Below are positions 28,282-36,597 of a DNA stretch of 60,133 bases, one piece after another. Within the stretch, counting starts at the first letter, position 1; each line of letters opens with the position of its first letter. The stretch is taken from positions 1-60,133 of the forward strand of contig CALXDL010000066.1 of the NCBI GenBank assembly GCA_944387055.1, read 5' to 3'. The notes under the pieces were generated by a model, which was not told where the DNA came from, ran no database searches, and saw nothing but the letters and a program-made list of their open reading frames with translations. The position numbers were made by a program, and so were the translations under genes. The stretch is from an uncultured Oscillospiraceae bacterium. GTDB taxonomy: Bacteria > Bacillota > Clostridia > Oscillospirales > Oscillospiraceae.

Positions 28282-28314
28282 CGCGCGGCGCAGACCTTTC
28301 GTCTGCGCCGCGCG
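28282..28314. terminator. hairpin between convergent arcC and lepA
   Basis: A perfect 14-bp stem (28282-28295 with 28301-28314) closes a CTTTC loop between the two convergent stop codons. The T tracts are weak on both sides. Confidence 0.6.
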
Positions 28315-28348
28315 CTCTTGATCACACGATGCCAGCCGGGGACGGCCC

Positions 28349-30154
28349 TCAGCTGTCCAGCTTCAGCACCGCCAGGAACGCCTCTGTGGGGATCTGTACG
28401 CTGCCCAGGCTGCGCATCTTCTTTTTGCCTTCCTTCTGCTTTTCCAGCAGTTTCTTCTTTCGGGTGATGTCGCCGCCGTAGCACTTGGCCAGCACGTCTT
28501 TGCGCATGGCTTTCACGGTCTCCCGGGCGATGACCCGGCCGCCGATGGCCGCCTGGACGGGGATCTCGAAGAGCTGGCGGGGGATGTTCTCCTTGAGTTT
28601 CTCACACAGCCGCCGGGCTCGGCCGTAGGCCTTGTCCTTGTGCGCGATGAAGCTCAGGGCGTCCACGGCGTCGCCGTTGAGCTTGAGGTCCACCTTCACC
28701 AGCTCGCTGGGACGATAGCCGGAGAGCTCATAGTCCAAAGAGGCGTATCCCTTGGTATTGGCCTTGAGCGTATCGAAGAAATCATAGATGATCTCGTTGA
28801 GGGGCATCTGATAATGCAGCTCCACCAGGTTCGTGTCCAGATACTGCATGTCCTTGAACTCGCCCCGCCGGTCTTGGCACATGGGCATGATGTTGCCTAC
28901 ATATTCGTTGGGGCTGATGATGGACACCTTCACATAGGGCTCCTCCGCCCGCTCGATGACGGCGGGATCCGGATAGTTGTGGGGATTGTCCACCGTCACC
29001 ATGGTCCCGTCGGTCTTGTAGACATGATAGATGACGGAGGGCAGCGTCGTCACCAAGTCCAGATCGAACTCCCGCTCCAACCGCTCCTGGATGACCTCCA
29101 TATGGAGCATCCCCAAGAAGCCGCACCGGAAGCCGAAGCCCAGGGCCACCGAGGACTCCGGTTCGAAGCGCAGGGAGGCATCGTTGAGCTGGAGCTTCTC
29201 CAGCGCGTCCCGCAGATCCGGATATTTGGAGCCGTCCTCTGTGTAGATCCCGCAGTAGACCATGGGCTGTACCGGACGGTAGCCGGGCAGGGCCTCCGCC
29301 GTGGGCGTGACGGCGTCCGTCACCGTGTCGCCCACGCGGGTATCCTGGACGTTCTTGATGGAGGCAGTGAAATAGCCCACCTCACCGGCCTCCAGACACT
29401 CGCACGGCTCCATGCCCAGAGGCAGCAGATGGCCGCACTCGATCACCTGATAAGAGGCTCCGGAGGCCATCATCTTCACCTGCTGGCCCGTGCGCAGCGT
29501 CCCCTCCATGATCCGGAAGTAGACGATGACGCCCCGGTAACTGTCATACTGGCTGTCGAAGATCAAGGCCTTGAGCGGCGCGGAGGCGTCCCCCTTGGGC
29601 GCGGGTACGTTCTTCACGATATCCTCCAGGACAGCGTCGATGTTGATGCCCATCTTCGCAGAGATCTCCGGCGCGTCCAAGGCGGGCAGACCGATGATAT
29701 CCTCCACCTCCTGCTTGGCCTTGGCGGGGTCTGCCGCCGGCAGGTCGATCTTATTGAAGACCGGGAGGATCTCCAGGTCGTGCTCCATCGCGAGATAGGT
29801 GTTCGCCAGGGTCTGGGCCTCCACGCCCTGGGTGGAGTCCACCACCAGCACCGCCCCCTCGCAGGCGGCCAGGGACCGGGAGACCTCATAGTTGAAGTCC
29901 ACATGGCCCGGCGTGTCGATCAGGTTGAGCTCATAGTCCTCCCCATCCTGGGCGTGGTAGGTCAGCCGGACGGCCCGGGCTTTGATGGTGATGCCCCGTT
30001 CCCGCTCCAGATCCATATTGTCCAAGAGCTGGCTGGACATCTCCCGGGCGGAGACGGCATTGCACTTTTCCAGCAGCCGATCCGCCAAGGTGGATTTGCC
30101 GTGGTCGATGTGGGCGATGATACTGAAATTGCGGATATGGTCCTGTTTCATCAT
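28349..30154 (-). CDS. lepA: elongation factor 4 (LepA) ribosomal back-translocase GTPase
   Basis: LepA is a translational GTPase that acts on stalled or mis-set ribosomes and affects initiation and 30S assembly. The 601 residues contain the G1 motif [16 protein letters not shown] near 13-28, the switch region RERGITIKA near 51-59, DTPGHVDF near 80-87, and FNKIDLP near 134-140. The C-terminal LepA-specific region ends with [20 protein letters not shown] near 568-587. ATGs at 30154 and 30151 are both possible; AGGAGG lies about 13 bases upstream, a long spacing. It appears to be a single gene. Confidence 0.97.
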   Translation of the reverse strand: MMKQDHIRNFSIIAHIDHGKSTLADRLLEKCNAVSAREMSSQLLDNMDLERERGITIKARAVRLTYHAQDGEDYELNLIDTPGHVDFNYEVSRSLAACEGAVLVVDSTQGVEAQTLANTYLAMEHDLEILPVFNKIDLPAADPAKAKQEVEDIIGLPALDAPEISAKMGINIDAVLEDIVKNVPAPKGDASAPLKALIFDSQYDSYRGVIVYFRIMEGTLRTGQQVKMMASGASYQVIECGHLLPLGMEPCECLEAGEVGYFTASIKNVQDTRVGDTVTDAVTPTAEALPGYRPVQPMVYCGIYTEDGSKYPDLRDALEKLQLNDASLRFEPESSVALGFGFRCGFLGMLHMEVIQERLEREFDLDLVTTLPSVIYHVYKTDGTMVTVDNPHNYPDPAVIERAEEPYVKVSIISPNEYVGNIMPMCQDRRGEFKDMQYLDTNLVELHYQMPLNEIIYDFFDTLKANTKGYASLDYELSGYRPSELVKVDLKLNGDAVDALSFIAHKDKAYGRARRLCEKLKENIPRQLFEIPVQAAIGGRVIARETVKAMRKDVLAKCYGGDITRKKKLLEKQKEGKKKMRSLGSVQIPTEAFLAVLKLDS

Positions 30155-30260
30155 AGGATCCTGAAAACCTCCTTGGGCAAGTCTCCGCGGTCAAACGTCC
30201 TGGGGCATGCCGGCCTCTCGCCGCAGGCATCGCGGCAGCCGGCAGGGCAGATACGGCCGG

Positions 30261-31364
30261 TCACGTTCCCGGCTCCCAGACCACGGGCGCACCGTGATCG
30301 ATGTTCCACTTCCACCAGAACGCATCCGTCCAGAACTGGTCGTAGTCATAGTTTACCACAAACTCCCGCCAATTGGCGAGGGTCTGGCGCCAATTTTCCT
30401 CTGTCAGCAAGTCCTCTCCGGAGGACAGCTTCTCCAACGCGATGCCCGCTGCCTGTGTGGAATGATGGATGTAGTCGGCATAATGGTCCAGGTCCGCCAC
30501 GAGGTCCGGATCCATCAGCAGCCCATGCACGCGCACGTTCTCCAGGGACATCAGCCGCTCACAGGCGCGCTCCAGGGCCGCGAACACCGCGTCCGTCTCT
30601 CCCTGTCGGATGGTCTTGTCCCAATACAGCAGACTGTACGGCGAGAAGAAGATATCGAACTGCGTGTCCGGCCACGCCGCTGCCCAATGCTCGATCACCG
30701 CCAAGTTCCCGTCCGCCTCGTCCAGATACGCATCTGCGGGAAGTGAAGACTCGGCCAGAGCGGGCCGGTCGTAATTCTCCAGGGCAGTCATATGGTTCCA
30801 CCACAGATCCTCGTCCCAGGTGAAGGCGCCGTCCAGATCTCCCCCCTCCCCCCGGGCGTCTGCAAAGAGGGCGTAGACGCTGTAATACAGCGTGTCCCGG
30901 TTGAGGAGATACTTGACGTCATCCAAGGGCGAGGCATTATAGAGATACTCCGGCAGCGCGCCTGTGAGGCCGCTCTCGTCCCGGACCAGGATGTTCACAT
31001 CCAGTCCGAAGAGCACCCGCTCTGGCGGGTGGTTCCGGAACACGGTGTCCAGCACAGCGGAGAACTCGCTGAGGTACCCGTCGGGCACCGTGAGCTTCAC
31101 GCCTGTCCCGCCAAAGGTCTCCTCGATCTGGCTGATGCGGTAATTGGCCACCATGGATGTGCCCAGCACCACTGTATCGGCAGGGATCTGCCGGGCGAGG
31201 CCCGCGTCCTGATACCGCTCGTTGAAGAATACCAGGTCCCGGTCCGCAGGGATGCGGTAATAGAAGCACGGGTCCACGGCATACACGAAGAGGCCGCACA
31301 AGAGCAAAGCGCCGCACACCAGGGCCAGCAGGCCGCAGACCCAGCGTTTCATGTTCGATCCCAC
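30261..31364 (-). CDS. DltD/AlgX-like extracytoplasmic partner of MBOAT acyltransferase (putative)
   Basis: This 367-residue protein has one N-terminal transmembrane helix (about 8-30) and a large outside domain. VVLGTSMVANYRISQIEE near 65-82 resembles the Ser-containing block I of SGNH-like proteins that accompany MBOAT O-acyltransferases. The exact family is not recognised. It begins 10 bases after the MBOAT stop, starts at GTG 31364 with AGGAGG five bases upstream, and so is coupled to it. The pair is the standard arrangement for moving acyl groups onto cell-surface polymers. Which polymer is modified cannot be told. An in-frame ATG at 31352 lacks a good ribosome site. Confidence 0.7.
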   Translation of the reverse strand: MGSNMKRWVCGLLALVCGALLLCGLFVYAVDPCFYYRIPADRDLVFFNERYQDAGLARQIPADTVVLGTSMVANYRISQIEETFGGTGVKLTVPDGYLSEFSAVLDTVFRNHPPERVLFGLDVNILVRDESGLTGALPEYLYNASPLDDVKYLLNRDTLYYSVYALFADARGEGGDLDGAFTWDEDLWWNHMTALENYDRPALAESSLPADAYLDEADGNLAVIEHWAAAWPDTQFDIFFSPYSLLYWDKTIRQGETDAVFAALERACERLMSLENVRVHGLLMDPDLVADLDHYADYIHHSTQAAGIALEKLSSGEDLLTEENWRQTLANWREFVVNYDYDQFWTDAFWWKWNIDHGAPVVWEPGT

Positions 31365-31374
31365 GTGCGCCTCC

Positions 31375-32826
31375 TCAAAAATCAGAATAGATGAAGGTGG
31401 TGATGCCGGTGAAAGAGAGGATGGACCAGGACAAGAGCACCGCCAGGGATACGCACCGCCACCATGTGGGGCGGAAGGTATCCATCCGGCTGATCGTGTT
31501 CCCCGGTGCCAGAGCTACCATCAGACCCAAGAGATACAGTCCCCCGGCAGCGATGGCCTGGACCACCGGCGCCAGGGCCGGGGCGATGGTCTGGACCGCT
31601 TCCATCTCCGAAGCGAGGAGGCCCTCCAGCAGCCACGGCTCCGGCGCTGCCATCCCTCCGGTGAAAGCGGCCGTGAACAGCGTCCCTGCGGCGGAGAGGC
31701 TGGGCGCCCGGAAGAACACCCATGCCAGGTTCACGAACAGGAACGTGGCCGCCCAGCGGAGCCAGCCCGGCAGACGCTCCCGGCCTGTGCGGCAGGCGCG
31801 CTCTGCGATCTGGGCCATGCCATGGAGCGCACCCCAGAGCAAGAACGTCCATCCAGCGCCATGCCAGAAACCGCTGATGAGGAAGATGAGGAGGATGTTG
31901 CGGTACGTCCGCGCCGCGCTCCCCCGGCTGCCGCCCAGAGGGAAATAGACGCATTCTCGCAAGAAGCTGGTGAGGGTGATGTGCCATCGCTTCCAAAAGT
32001 CCCCCACGCTCAGCGCGCGGTAGGGCGAGTCGAAGTTGGCTGGCAGACGGATCCCCAGCAGCCTGGCAGCCCCCGTGGCGATATCGCAGTACCCAGAGAA
32101 GTCGAAGTAGAGCTGCAGCGTATAGCCCAGGATCACCAGCCACGCTGCCGGGGCGCTCAGCTCTCCGGCCCGGGCCCAGCCATTGTCTACTGCCACGCCG
32201 AAGGCATCCGCCAAGAGCACCTTCTCCGCCATCCCGCAGCAGATGGCATACAGCCCAGCCGCCAGATCCTCCCAGCTGGGGCACAGGAAGCCCGATCCCT
32301 CCAGCTGTGGGAAGAAGGCCTGCGGCTTGAGGATGGGTCCGGAGGAGACGGTCGGGAAAAAGAAGGTATAGAGCAGGAAGTCCCCGCCTTGCAGCCAGGA
32401 GGCCTGGACGGCTCCCTTAGACAGTTCCCGGAGCGTCCAGAGCTGCTGGAACGTGAAAAAGCTCAGTCCCAGAGGCGCCCATCCGATGGACACGGCGCCG
32501 CCTGTGAAGAAGTCCGTGTATTTGAACACCAGCAGCACGGCCACGTGCCAGGCAGCGGCCCCCGCCAGCGCCCACCGCCGCCCAGCTCCCGGCGGGCCTG
32601 CCAACAGGCGGCGGCCGCACAGGCGCGTGACCTGCGCGCCCAACAGCACCACCAGGGTCCCTGCCAGCAGGCGGGGGCCACCGCCCTGCAGGTCCCAAAC
32701 GCCCCAGAGGTAGGAGACCACAGAGGCCAAGAGCAACAGGCGCCGCCCCTGCTGGCCCCCCACCGTGCGGCAGACAGTCACAGTCACCGTCAGCAGTGCC
32801 AGGAACTCAAAAGATTGGAAGCTCAT
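31375..32826 (-). CDS. MBOAT family membrane-bound O-acyltransferase
   Basis: This 483-residue polytopic membrane protein belongs to the AlgI/DltB-like MBOAT family, which passes acyl groups across the membrane to surface polysaccharides or teichoic acids. The conserved regions are LSFFTFQQL near 98-106, LYFDFSGYCDIATG near 235-248, FWKRWHITLTSFLRECVYFPLGG near 273-295, and GFWHGAGWTF with the catalytic His at 322. Its ATG overlaps the stop of the XRE regulator gene (ATGA), and the DltD-like gene follows at once. All catalytic motifs are intact. No D-alanine ligase or alginate genes occur here, so the substrate is open. Confidence 0.9.
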   Translation of the reverse strand: MSFQSFEFLALLTVTVTVCRTVGGQQGRRLLLLASVVSYLWGVWDLQGGGPRLLAGTLVVLLGAQVTRLCGRRLLAGPPGAGRRWALAGAAAWHVAVLLVFKYTDFFTGGAVSIGWAPLGLSFFTFQQLWTLRELSKGAVQASWLQGGDFLLYTFFFPTVSSGPILKPQAFFPQLEGSGFLCPSWEDLAAGLYAICCGMAEKVLLADAFGVAVDNGWARAGELSAPAAWLVILGYTLQLYFDFSGYCDIATGAARLLGIRLPANFDSPYRALSVGDFWKRWHITLTSFLRECVYFPLGGSRGSAARTYRNILLIFLISGFWHGAGWTFLLWGALHGMAQIAERACRTGRERLPGWLRWAATFLFVNLAWVFFRAPSLSAAGTLFTAAFTGGMAAPEPWLLEGLLASEMEAVQTIAPALAPVVQAIAAGGLYLLGLMVALAPGNTISRMDTFRPTWWRCVSLAVLLSWSILSFTGITTFIYSDF

Positions 32827-33512
32827 CGTGCCCGCTCCGCCATCGCGGAGAGCCGTGCGTCCGCAGTGCTCAGGACCTGTGTCAGGCTCTGGCAGCGGCC
32901 GGGATAGGTATCGGTCAGAGCCTGATCGGAGAGATCCGGGAACTCCGCTTTCTGCGCGGTCTTGGCCCGCAGGGCCTTGGCATAGGCCGTCTCGCTGAGT
33001 TTCATGTCCGCATCCGCCACGCCCATGGTGCAAGCTGTGGGATCCAGGGAGAAATAGGCCTCATTGGCTCCCGCCGCCCGGTAGAGATGGCGATAGAGCT
33101 GATATACGGCGCTGCCCAGATAGCCGGCGGCCGCATTGATGGCCCCCCGGTCGCCCAGCTTGCCCAGCAGGCCGAAGAGCACATCGACCGCGCCAGAGAG
33201 CAGTTTGCTCTGGAGCGTGGCCAGCACGCTGCCCTGGAGGACGTTGCCCGGTCCGGCCGCGCTGAGGATCTCCTGCTCAGAGAGCATGTTGCCCTCCCGA
33301 GACAGCGTCCGGCCCAAGATGAAATCTGCGGAGACATGGTAATAGTCGCAGGCCCGCACCACGAAAGAGAGGCCCGGTTCTCGGATGCCGTTCTCATAGT
33401 GGGACAGCAGCGCCTGGGAGATGCCCAGATCCCCAGCCGCGGTACGCTGGCTGACGCCGCGCTCCTGGCGCAGCAGAGACAGCGTGCGGGAAAATTCAGT
33501 TGTGGAAGCCAT
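32823..33512 (-). CDS. XRE family regulator with long C-terminal domain
   Basis: The 229-residue protein has an N-terminal helix-turn-helix of the Cro/CI type (SLLRQERGVSQRTAAGDLGI near 12-31, ALLSHYENGIREPGLSFV near 34-51) followed by about 160 mostly helical residues without a recognised family. It is the first gene of an operon with the MBOAT acyltransferase (ATGA overlap) and DltD-like gene, so it may sense envelope state and control surface acylation (inference). A good promoter is at 33558-33586. Confidence 0.82.
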   Translation of the reverse strand: MASTTEFSRTLSLLRQERGVSQRTAAGDLGISQALLSHYENGIREPGLSFVVRACDYYHVSADFILGRTLSREGNMLSEQEILSAAGPGNVLQGSVLATLQSKLLSGAVDVLFGLLGKLGDRGAINAAAGYLGSAVYQLYRHLYRAAGANEAYFSLDPTACTMGVADADMKLSETAYAKALRAKTAQKAEFPDLSDQALTDTYPGRCQSLTQVLSTADARLSAMAERAR

Positions 33513-33557
33513 CGCGTTCTCTCTCCTCTCAGGGACGACTCTAATTACATAGTGTAT

Positions 33558-33586
33558 ATTTTAGCAAGGAAGATACGCCATGTAAA
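33558..33586 (-). promoter_or_regulatory. promoter of the XRE-MBOAT-DltD-like operon
   Basis: On the minus strand TTTACA (33581-33586) and TAAAAT (33558-33563) are 17 bases apart. A run of nine C (33604-33612) lies 18 bases further upstream. Confidence 0.78.
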
Positions 33587-33670
33587 TAACTTTCTCCATA
33601 TCTCCCCCCCCCATTTTTCCGGGGCCCCAAAAAAGGAGCGGCGCATCCGTCATCCCCCAGAGGTCTGGAC

Positions 33671-33695
33671 GGAAAGAGGAGCCTTCCGGCTCCTC
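33671..33695 (-). terminator. terminator of the HAD phosphatase gene
   Basis: GAGGAGCC (33676-33683) pairs with GGCTCCTC (33688-33695) around a TTCC loop and is followed on the minus strand by TTTCC. The stem overlaps the stop codon of the HAD gene. Confidence 0.7.
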
Positions 33696-34575
33696 AAAAC
33701 AATCCCACTTGGTCGGGCAGCACATCTCCGCCGATGGTGCGCAGCTGCTGGGCATTCTCCTCCCACAGGCGGTCCGTGATGGCCATTTTCCGGATGATGT
33801 TCTTCACTGTCTCATCCAGCGCAGTGCCCTCGCGGTAATCCGCCGGGAAGATGAAGTCTACCCGGCCTTTGGCCAGCAGGTCCTCCACCCCCGCGCGGTC
33901 ACTGTCCTGATAGACCGCGATGGCCTGCCCTCCATAGGCGCGCATCATCTTCATGCAGGGCACGTCAGAGAGGCCGTCCCCCACGTAGATCATGTTGGTG
34001 AAGGGCACCCGTTTGCTGTCATCAGGCATGGAGGCGTTCAGATCCTTGTCGTTGGAGACATCCAGGACCCCTTTGTTGATCCGGTAGACGAACTGGGTCT
34101 TGGCGGTGAAGTTCACGGCCAGCTTCGGCCAGACCGGCACGCCCCGCTCGTCATAGTAGAACTCACTGGCATAGATCTCCTTGAATGCCCCGCTGATGGA
34201 AGACCCCTCGATGATCTCCCGCAGGCCGGAGGAGATGACGTAATGCTCCACCTGCACGCCCTGGGCCGCGCCGAACGCGTCGATCCGGCGGAACCAGTCT
34301 TGGACCCCTGGGAAGAGCACGATGCTGCGTCCCTTTTCCACCAGCTCTTCCCGGGTGAACGGCAGGTTCTTGCGCTCCGCCTCCCGGAGCATGGTGTACA
34401 TGTAGGCCAGTATCCCGTCGATGCGGTTGGCGCGGCCGAATTCGTTGGCCTCCGCCCAAAACTCCGCGGGCGTCATGCCCAGACTGGGGATGAACGCATA
34501 GTCCTGCATGTCCGTGGTGCAGAGCGTCTTATCGAAATCATACAAAAAGGCAATGATGGGGGCCTGTCTCTCCAT
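33694..34575 (-). CDS. HAD family hydrolase
   Basis: This 293-residue haloacid-dehalogenase superfamily protein has motif I FLYDFDKTLCTT near 10-21, where the second Asp is present, motif II Ser in YVISSGLREIIEG near 113-125, and motif IV YVGDGLSDVPCMKMM near 201-215. It probably dephosphorylates a small metabolite; the family includes phosphoserine-phosphatase-like and unassigned members. It is transcribed in the same direction as divIVA but behind a strong terminator (34591-34617), so it likely has its own promoter, which I could not place. A hairpin overlaps its stop. Confidence 0.85.
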   Translation of the reverse strand: MERQAPIIAFLYDFDKTLCTTDMQDYAFIPSLGMTPAEFWAEANEFGRANRIDGILAYMYTMLREAERKNLPFTREELVEKGRSIVLFPGVQDWFRRIDAFGAAQGVQVEHYVISSGLREIIEGSSISGAFKEIYASEFYYDERGVPVWPKLAVNFTAKTQFVYRINKGVLDVSNDKDLNASMPDDSKRVPFTNMIYVGDGLSDVPCMKMMRAYGGQAIAVYQDSDRAGVEDLLAKGRVDFIFPADYREGTALDETVKNIIRKMAITDRLWEENAQQLRTIGGDVLPDQVGLF

Positions 34576-34590
34576 AGTGTCCCTCCCAGG

Positions 34591-34617
34591 AAAAAAGCGG
34601 CTCTCCGCAGAGCCGCT
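34591..34617 (-). terminator. strong intrinsic terminator after divIVA
   Basis: AGCGGCTCT (34596-34604) pairs with AGAGCCGCT (34609-34617). On the minus strand the stem is followed by six U. It marks the end of the hlyD-like/yggS/sepF/divIVA cluster. Confidence 0.9.
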
Positions 34618-34621
34618 CTCC

Positions 34622-35326
34622 TCATGTCCGATCTTCGCTGCCGTGGTAGTTCCGGCCGAACTTCAGGTCGCTGAGATTGATACGGCGGGTGGCGTCTGCC
34701 ATCTCGTCCCGAGAGAAGGGGTCGCCGGTGGGATAGTCGTCCTCCGCTTCCTCCGCCTCTGCGGGCGCCTGCTCCGCTTCCTCCACGGGCTGCTCCGCAA
34801 AAGCGGCCAGCACGTTCTCTTCGATCTCGTTGACCTTCGTCTCCTCCTCGATGGGAGGCGTAGACGGGATGTCTACGGGAAGCTGGGGCAACTGCTCCAG
34901 GAACGTCAGCTCCTTTTGGCAGATGTCCCGGCTGGCGGCGATGAACCGCGCCAGCTCTTCCTGACCGGCCTTCAGGCGGTCCTCCGCCTCTGCCAGCTCC
35001 TGCTGGAGCTTCCCGATCTTCTCCCGCGCGTCCGCCTCTGCCTGGGCCAGCAGCTGGTCCCGCTTCGCCTCGGCCTCGTGGACGATGGAATCCGCCATCT
35101 TCTGGGCGGTGAGCAGTGTGGCGCGCATGGAATCCTCCGTGGCGCGATAATCCTCCACCTTCTCCACCAGCACCTTCATCTTGGCCTTGAGCGCCGCGTT
35201 CTCTTTGTAGAGCGCAGTGTAATCGTCGGTGAGCTCGTCCAGGAACTCATCCACCATGGCCATATTATAGCCGCCCATCACCGCTTTGGTGAATGCGCGG
35301 GAAGAAACTTCCTGCGGTGTCAGCAT
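34622..35326 (-). CDS. divIVA: DivIVA domain protein
   Basis: DivIVA binds negatively curved membrane at division sites and poles and recruits partners. The 234 residues begin with the lipid-binding domain (MLTPQEVSSRAFTKAVMGGY at 1-20, then a Met/Val helix), continue as a long coiled coil (about 30-155), and end in an acidic, Glu/Ala-rich tail. It follows sepF by 34 bases, in the conserved ylm/sep cluster order. A strong terminator lies directly after the stop. The role in division or pole organisation is inferred from family and context. Confidence 0.92.
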   Translation of the reverse strand: MLTPQEVSSRAFTKAVMGGYNMAMVDEFLDELTDDYTALYKENAALKAKMKVLVEKVEDYRATEDSMRATLLTAQKMADSIVHEAEAKRDQLLAQAEADAREKIGKLQQELAEAEDRLKAGQEELARFIAASRDICQKELTFLEQLPQLPVDIPSTPPIEEETKVNEIEENVLAAFAEQPVEEAEQAPAEAEEAEDDYPTGDPFSRDEMADATRRINLSDLKFGRNYHGSEDRT

Positions 35327-35360
35327 AAAACGTCGTCCCCCCTATGTATGACCGCTGCGC

Positions 35361-35795
35361 TCAGAAATACAGCCCGTTGTTCTCCAGTTCGTCGATCAGA
35401 TCGCCCTCGATATCCACATGATAGGGCGTGATGAGATACGTATTGGCCGCGACCTTCTTGATCTTGCCCTCTCCTGCGTATGCCACGCCGGACAGGAAAT
35501 CGATCAGGCGGCGGGCGATGTCCTTGTTGGTAGATTCCAGGTTCAGTACCACCGTCCGCTTGTCTTTGAGATGATCTGCGATCTCGGAGGCGTTCTCGAA
35601 CCGCTCCGGCTTCACCAGGACCACCTTCAGCTGGGTCGTGGCGTGGATATTGACTACTTTGTTCCGGCGCTCGTCGACCTTGGACTTGCGGTCTTCGAAC
35701 ACCGGCTGGCGGGCAGGCTCGTCGAAGTCGTCATACTCCTCGTCCTCATCCCCATAGGGATGGGTCCATTTCTTCAATTCGTCGATAATGCTCAT
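35361..35795 (-). CDS. sepF: cell division protein SepF
   Basis: SepF anchors FtsZ to the membrane and bundles filaments during septation. The 144 residues comprise a short N-terminal membrane-targeting helix (MSIIDELKKW), an acidic linker (about 15-25), and the SepF core at about 55-140 with the features KPERFENASEIADHLKD and RLIDFLSGVAYAGEGKIKKV. Length matches the family. It sits between yggS and divIVA as in other Firmicutes, with small gaps that imply one transcript. Confidence 0.95.
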   Translation of the reverse strand: MSIIDELKKWTHPYGDEDEEYDDFDEPARQPVFEDRKSKVDERRNKVVNIHATTQLKVVLVKPERFENASEIADHLKDKRTVVLNLESTNKDIARRLIDFLSGVAYAGEGKIKKVAANTYLITPYHVDIEGDLIDELENNGLYF

Positions 35796-35833
35796 GGGTC
35801 ATCCTCCCAACGGAGCCATGCTCCAGGATTTTC

Positions 35834-36526
35834 TCAGGTATAGTGACGCGCGCCGAAAATGGCGCTGCCAACACGGACCATGGTGGCACCGGTACGCACA
35901 GCATCTGCGTAGTCTCCGCTCATCCCCATGGACAGGTATTCCAATTCATTATGGAACAATTTTGCATCGATGTCAACATAAAGTGCCCGCACTTCCTGAA
36001 AATACCGGATATTCTCCTGCCGGTCGGCGTCTGCCGGCGGGATGGTCATGAGTCCGCGGACACGGATATGGGACCGTGTCTGGGCCGCCTGTGCAGCGGC
36101 AGTGACCATCTCCGGTGCGAAGCCGCTCTTGGCGGCCTCCCGGCCGATGTTCACTTCCAGCAGGACATCCTGGACCATCTCCCGGGCGGCGGCCACCTTC
36201 TCGATCTCGTCCAACAGCTCCAGCGAACCGACAGACTGGATCAGGGCCACACGTCCCACCACCTGCTTGACCTTGTTGCGCTGCAGATGGCCGATGAAGT
36301 GCAGCGGCGCGCCGTCATAGGCATGCTCGTCCAGCTTTCCCATCATCTCCTGGACCCGGTTCTCGCCCAGAGCGTCGATCCCGGCCGCGATGGCCTCCCG
36401 GCAGGCGGCAGCATCGTTCATCTTGCTGGCTCCCACCAAAAGGACCTCCTTCGGGTCCCTGCCCACCTCCGCACAGGCGGCGGCGATCTCTGCCCGCACA
36501 CGGGCGATGTTTTCCGCGATGGACAT
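35834..36526 (-). CDS. YggS/PLPBP family pyridoxal-phosphate homeostasis protein
   Basis: This 230-residue protein is of the YggS/YlmE/PROSC family, which binds PLP and balances B6 vitamers and amino-acid pools without a known catalytic reaction. The PLP Lys is in LLVGASKMNDA near residues 29-39. HFIGHLQRNKVKQVVG near 76-91, LEVNIGREAAKSGF near 122-135 and LSMGMSGDYADAV near 196-208 are family blocks. The frame is open to 36601, but the ATG at 36526 gives the usual N-terminus (MSIAENIARVRAEI). It belongs to the sepF/divIVA cluster. Confidence 0.94.
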   Translation of the reverse strand: MSIAENIARVRAEIAAACAEVGRDPKEVLLVGASKMNDAAACREAIAAGIDALGENRVQEMMGKLDEHAYDGAPLHFIGHLQRNKVKQVVGRVALIQSVGSLELLDEIEKVAAAREMVQDVLLEVNIGREAAKSGFAPEMVTAAAQAAQTRSHIRVRGLMTIPPADADRQENIRYFQEVRALYVDIDAKLFHNELEYLSMGMSGDYADAVRTGATMVRVGSAIFGARHYT

Positions 36527-36597
36527 GCTCTCCAACTCCCTTTCTAAAGCTCTCTTCCTCGGTCGGGCGGCCTTGCTGCGGGGCCGCCTCGTCCCGT

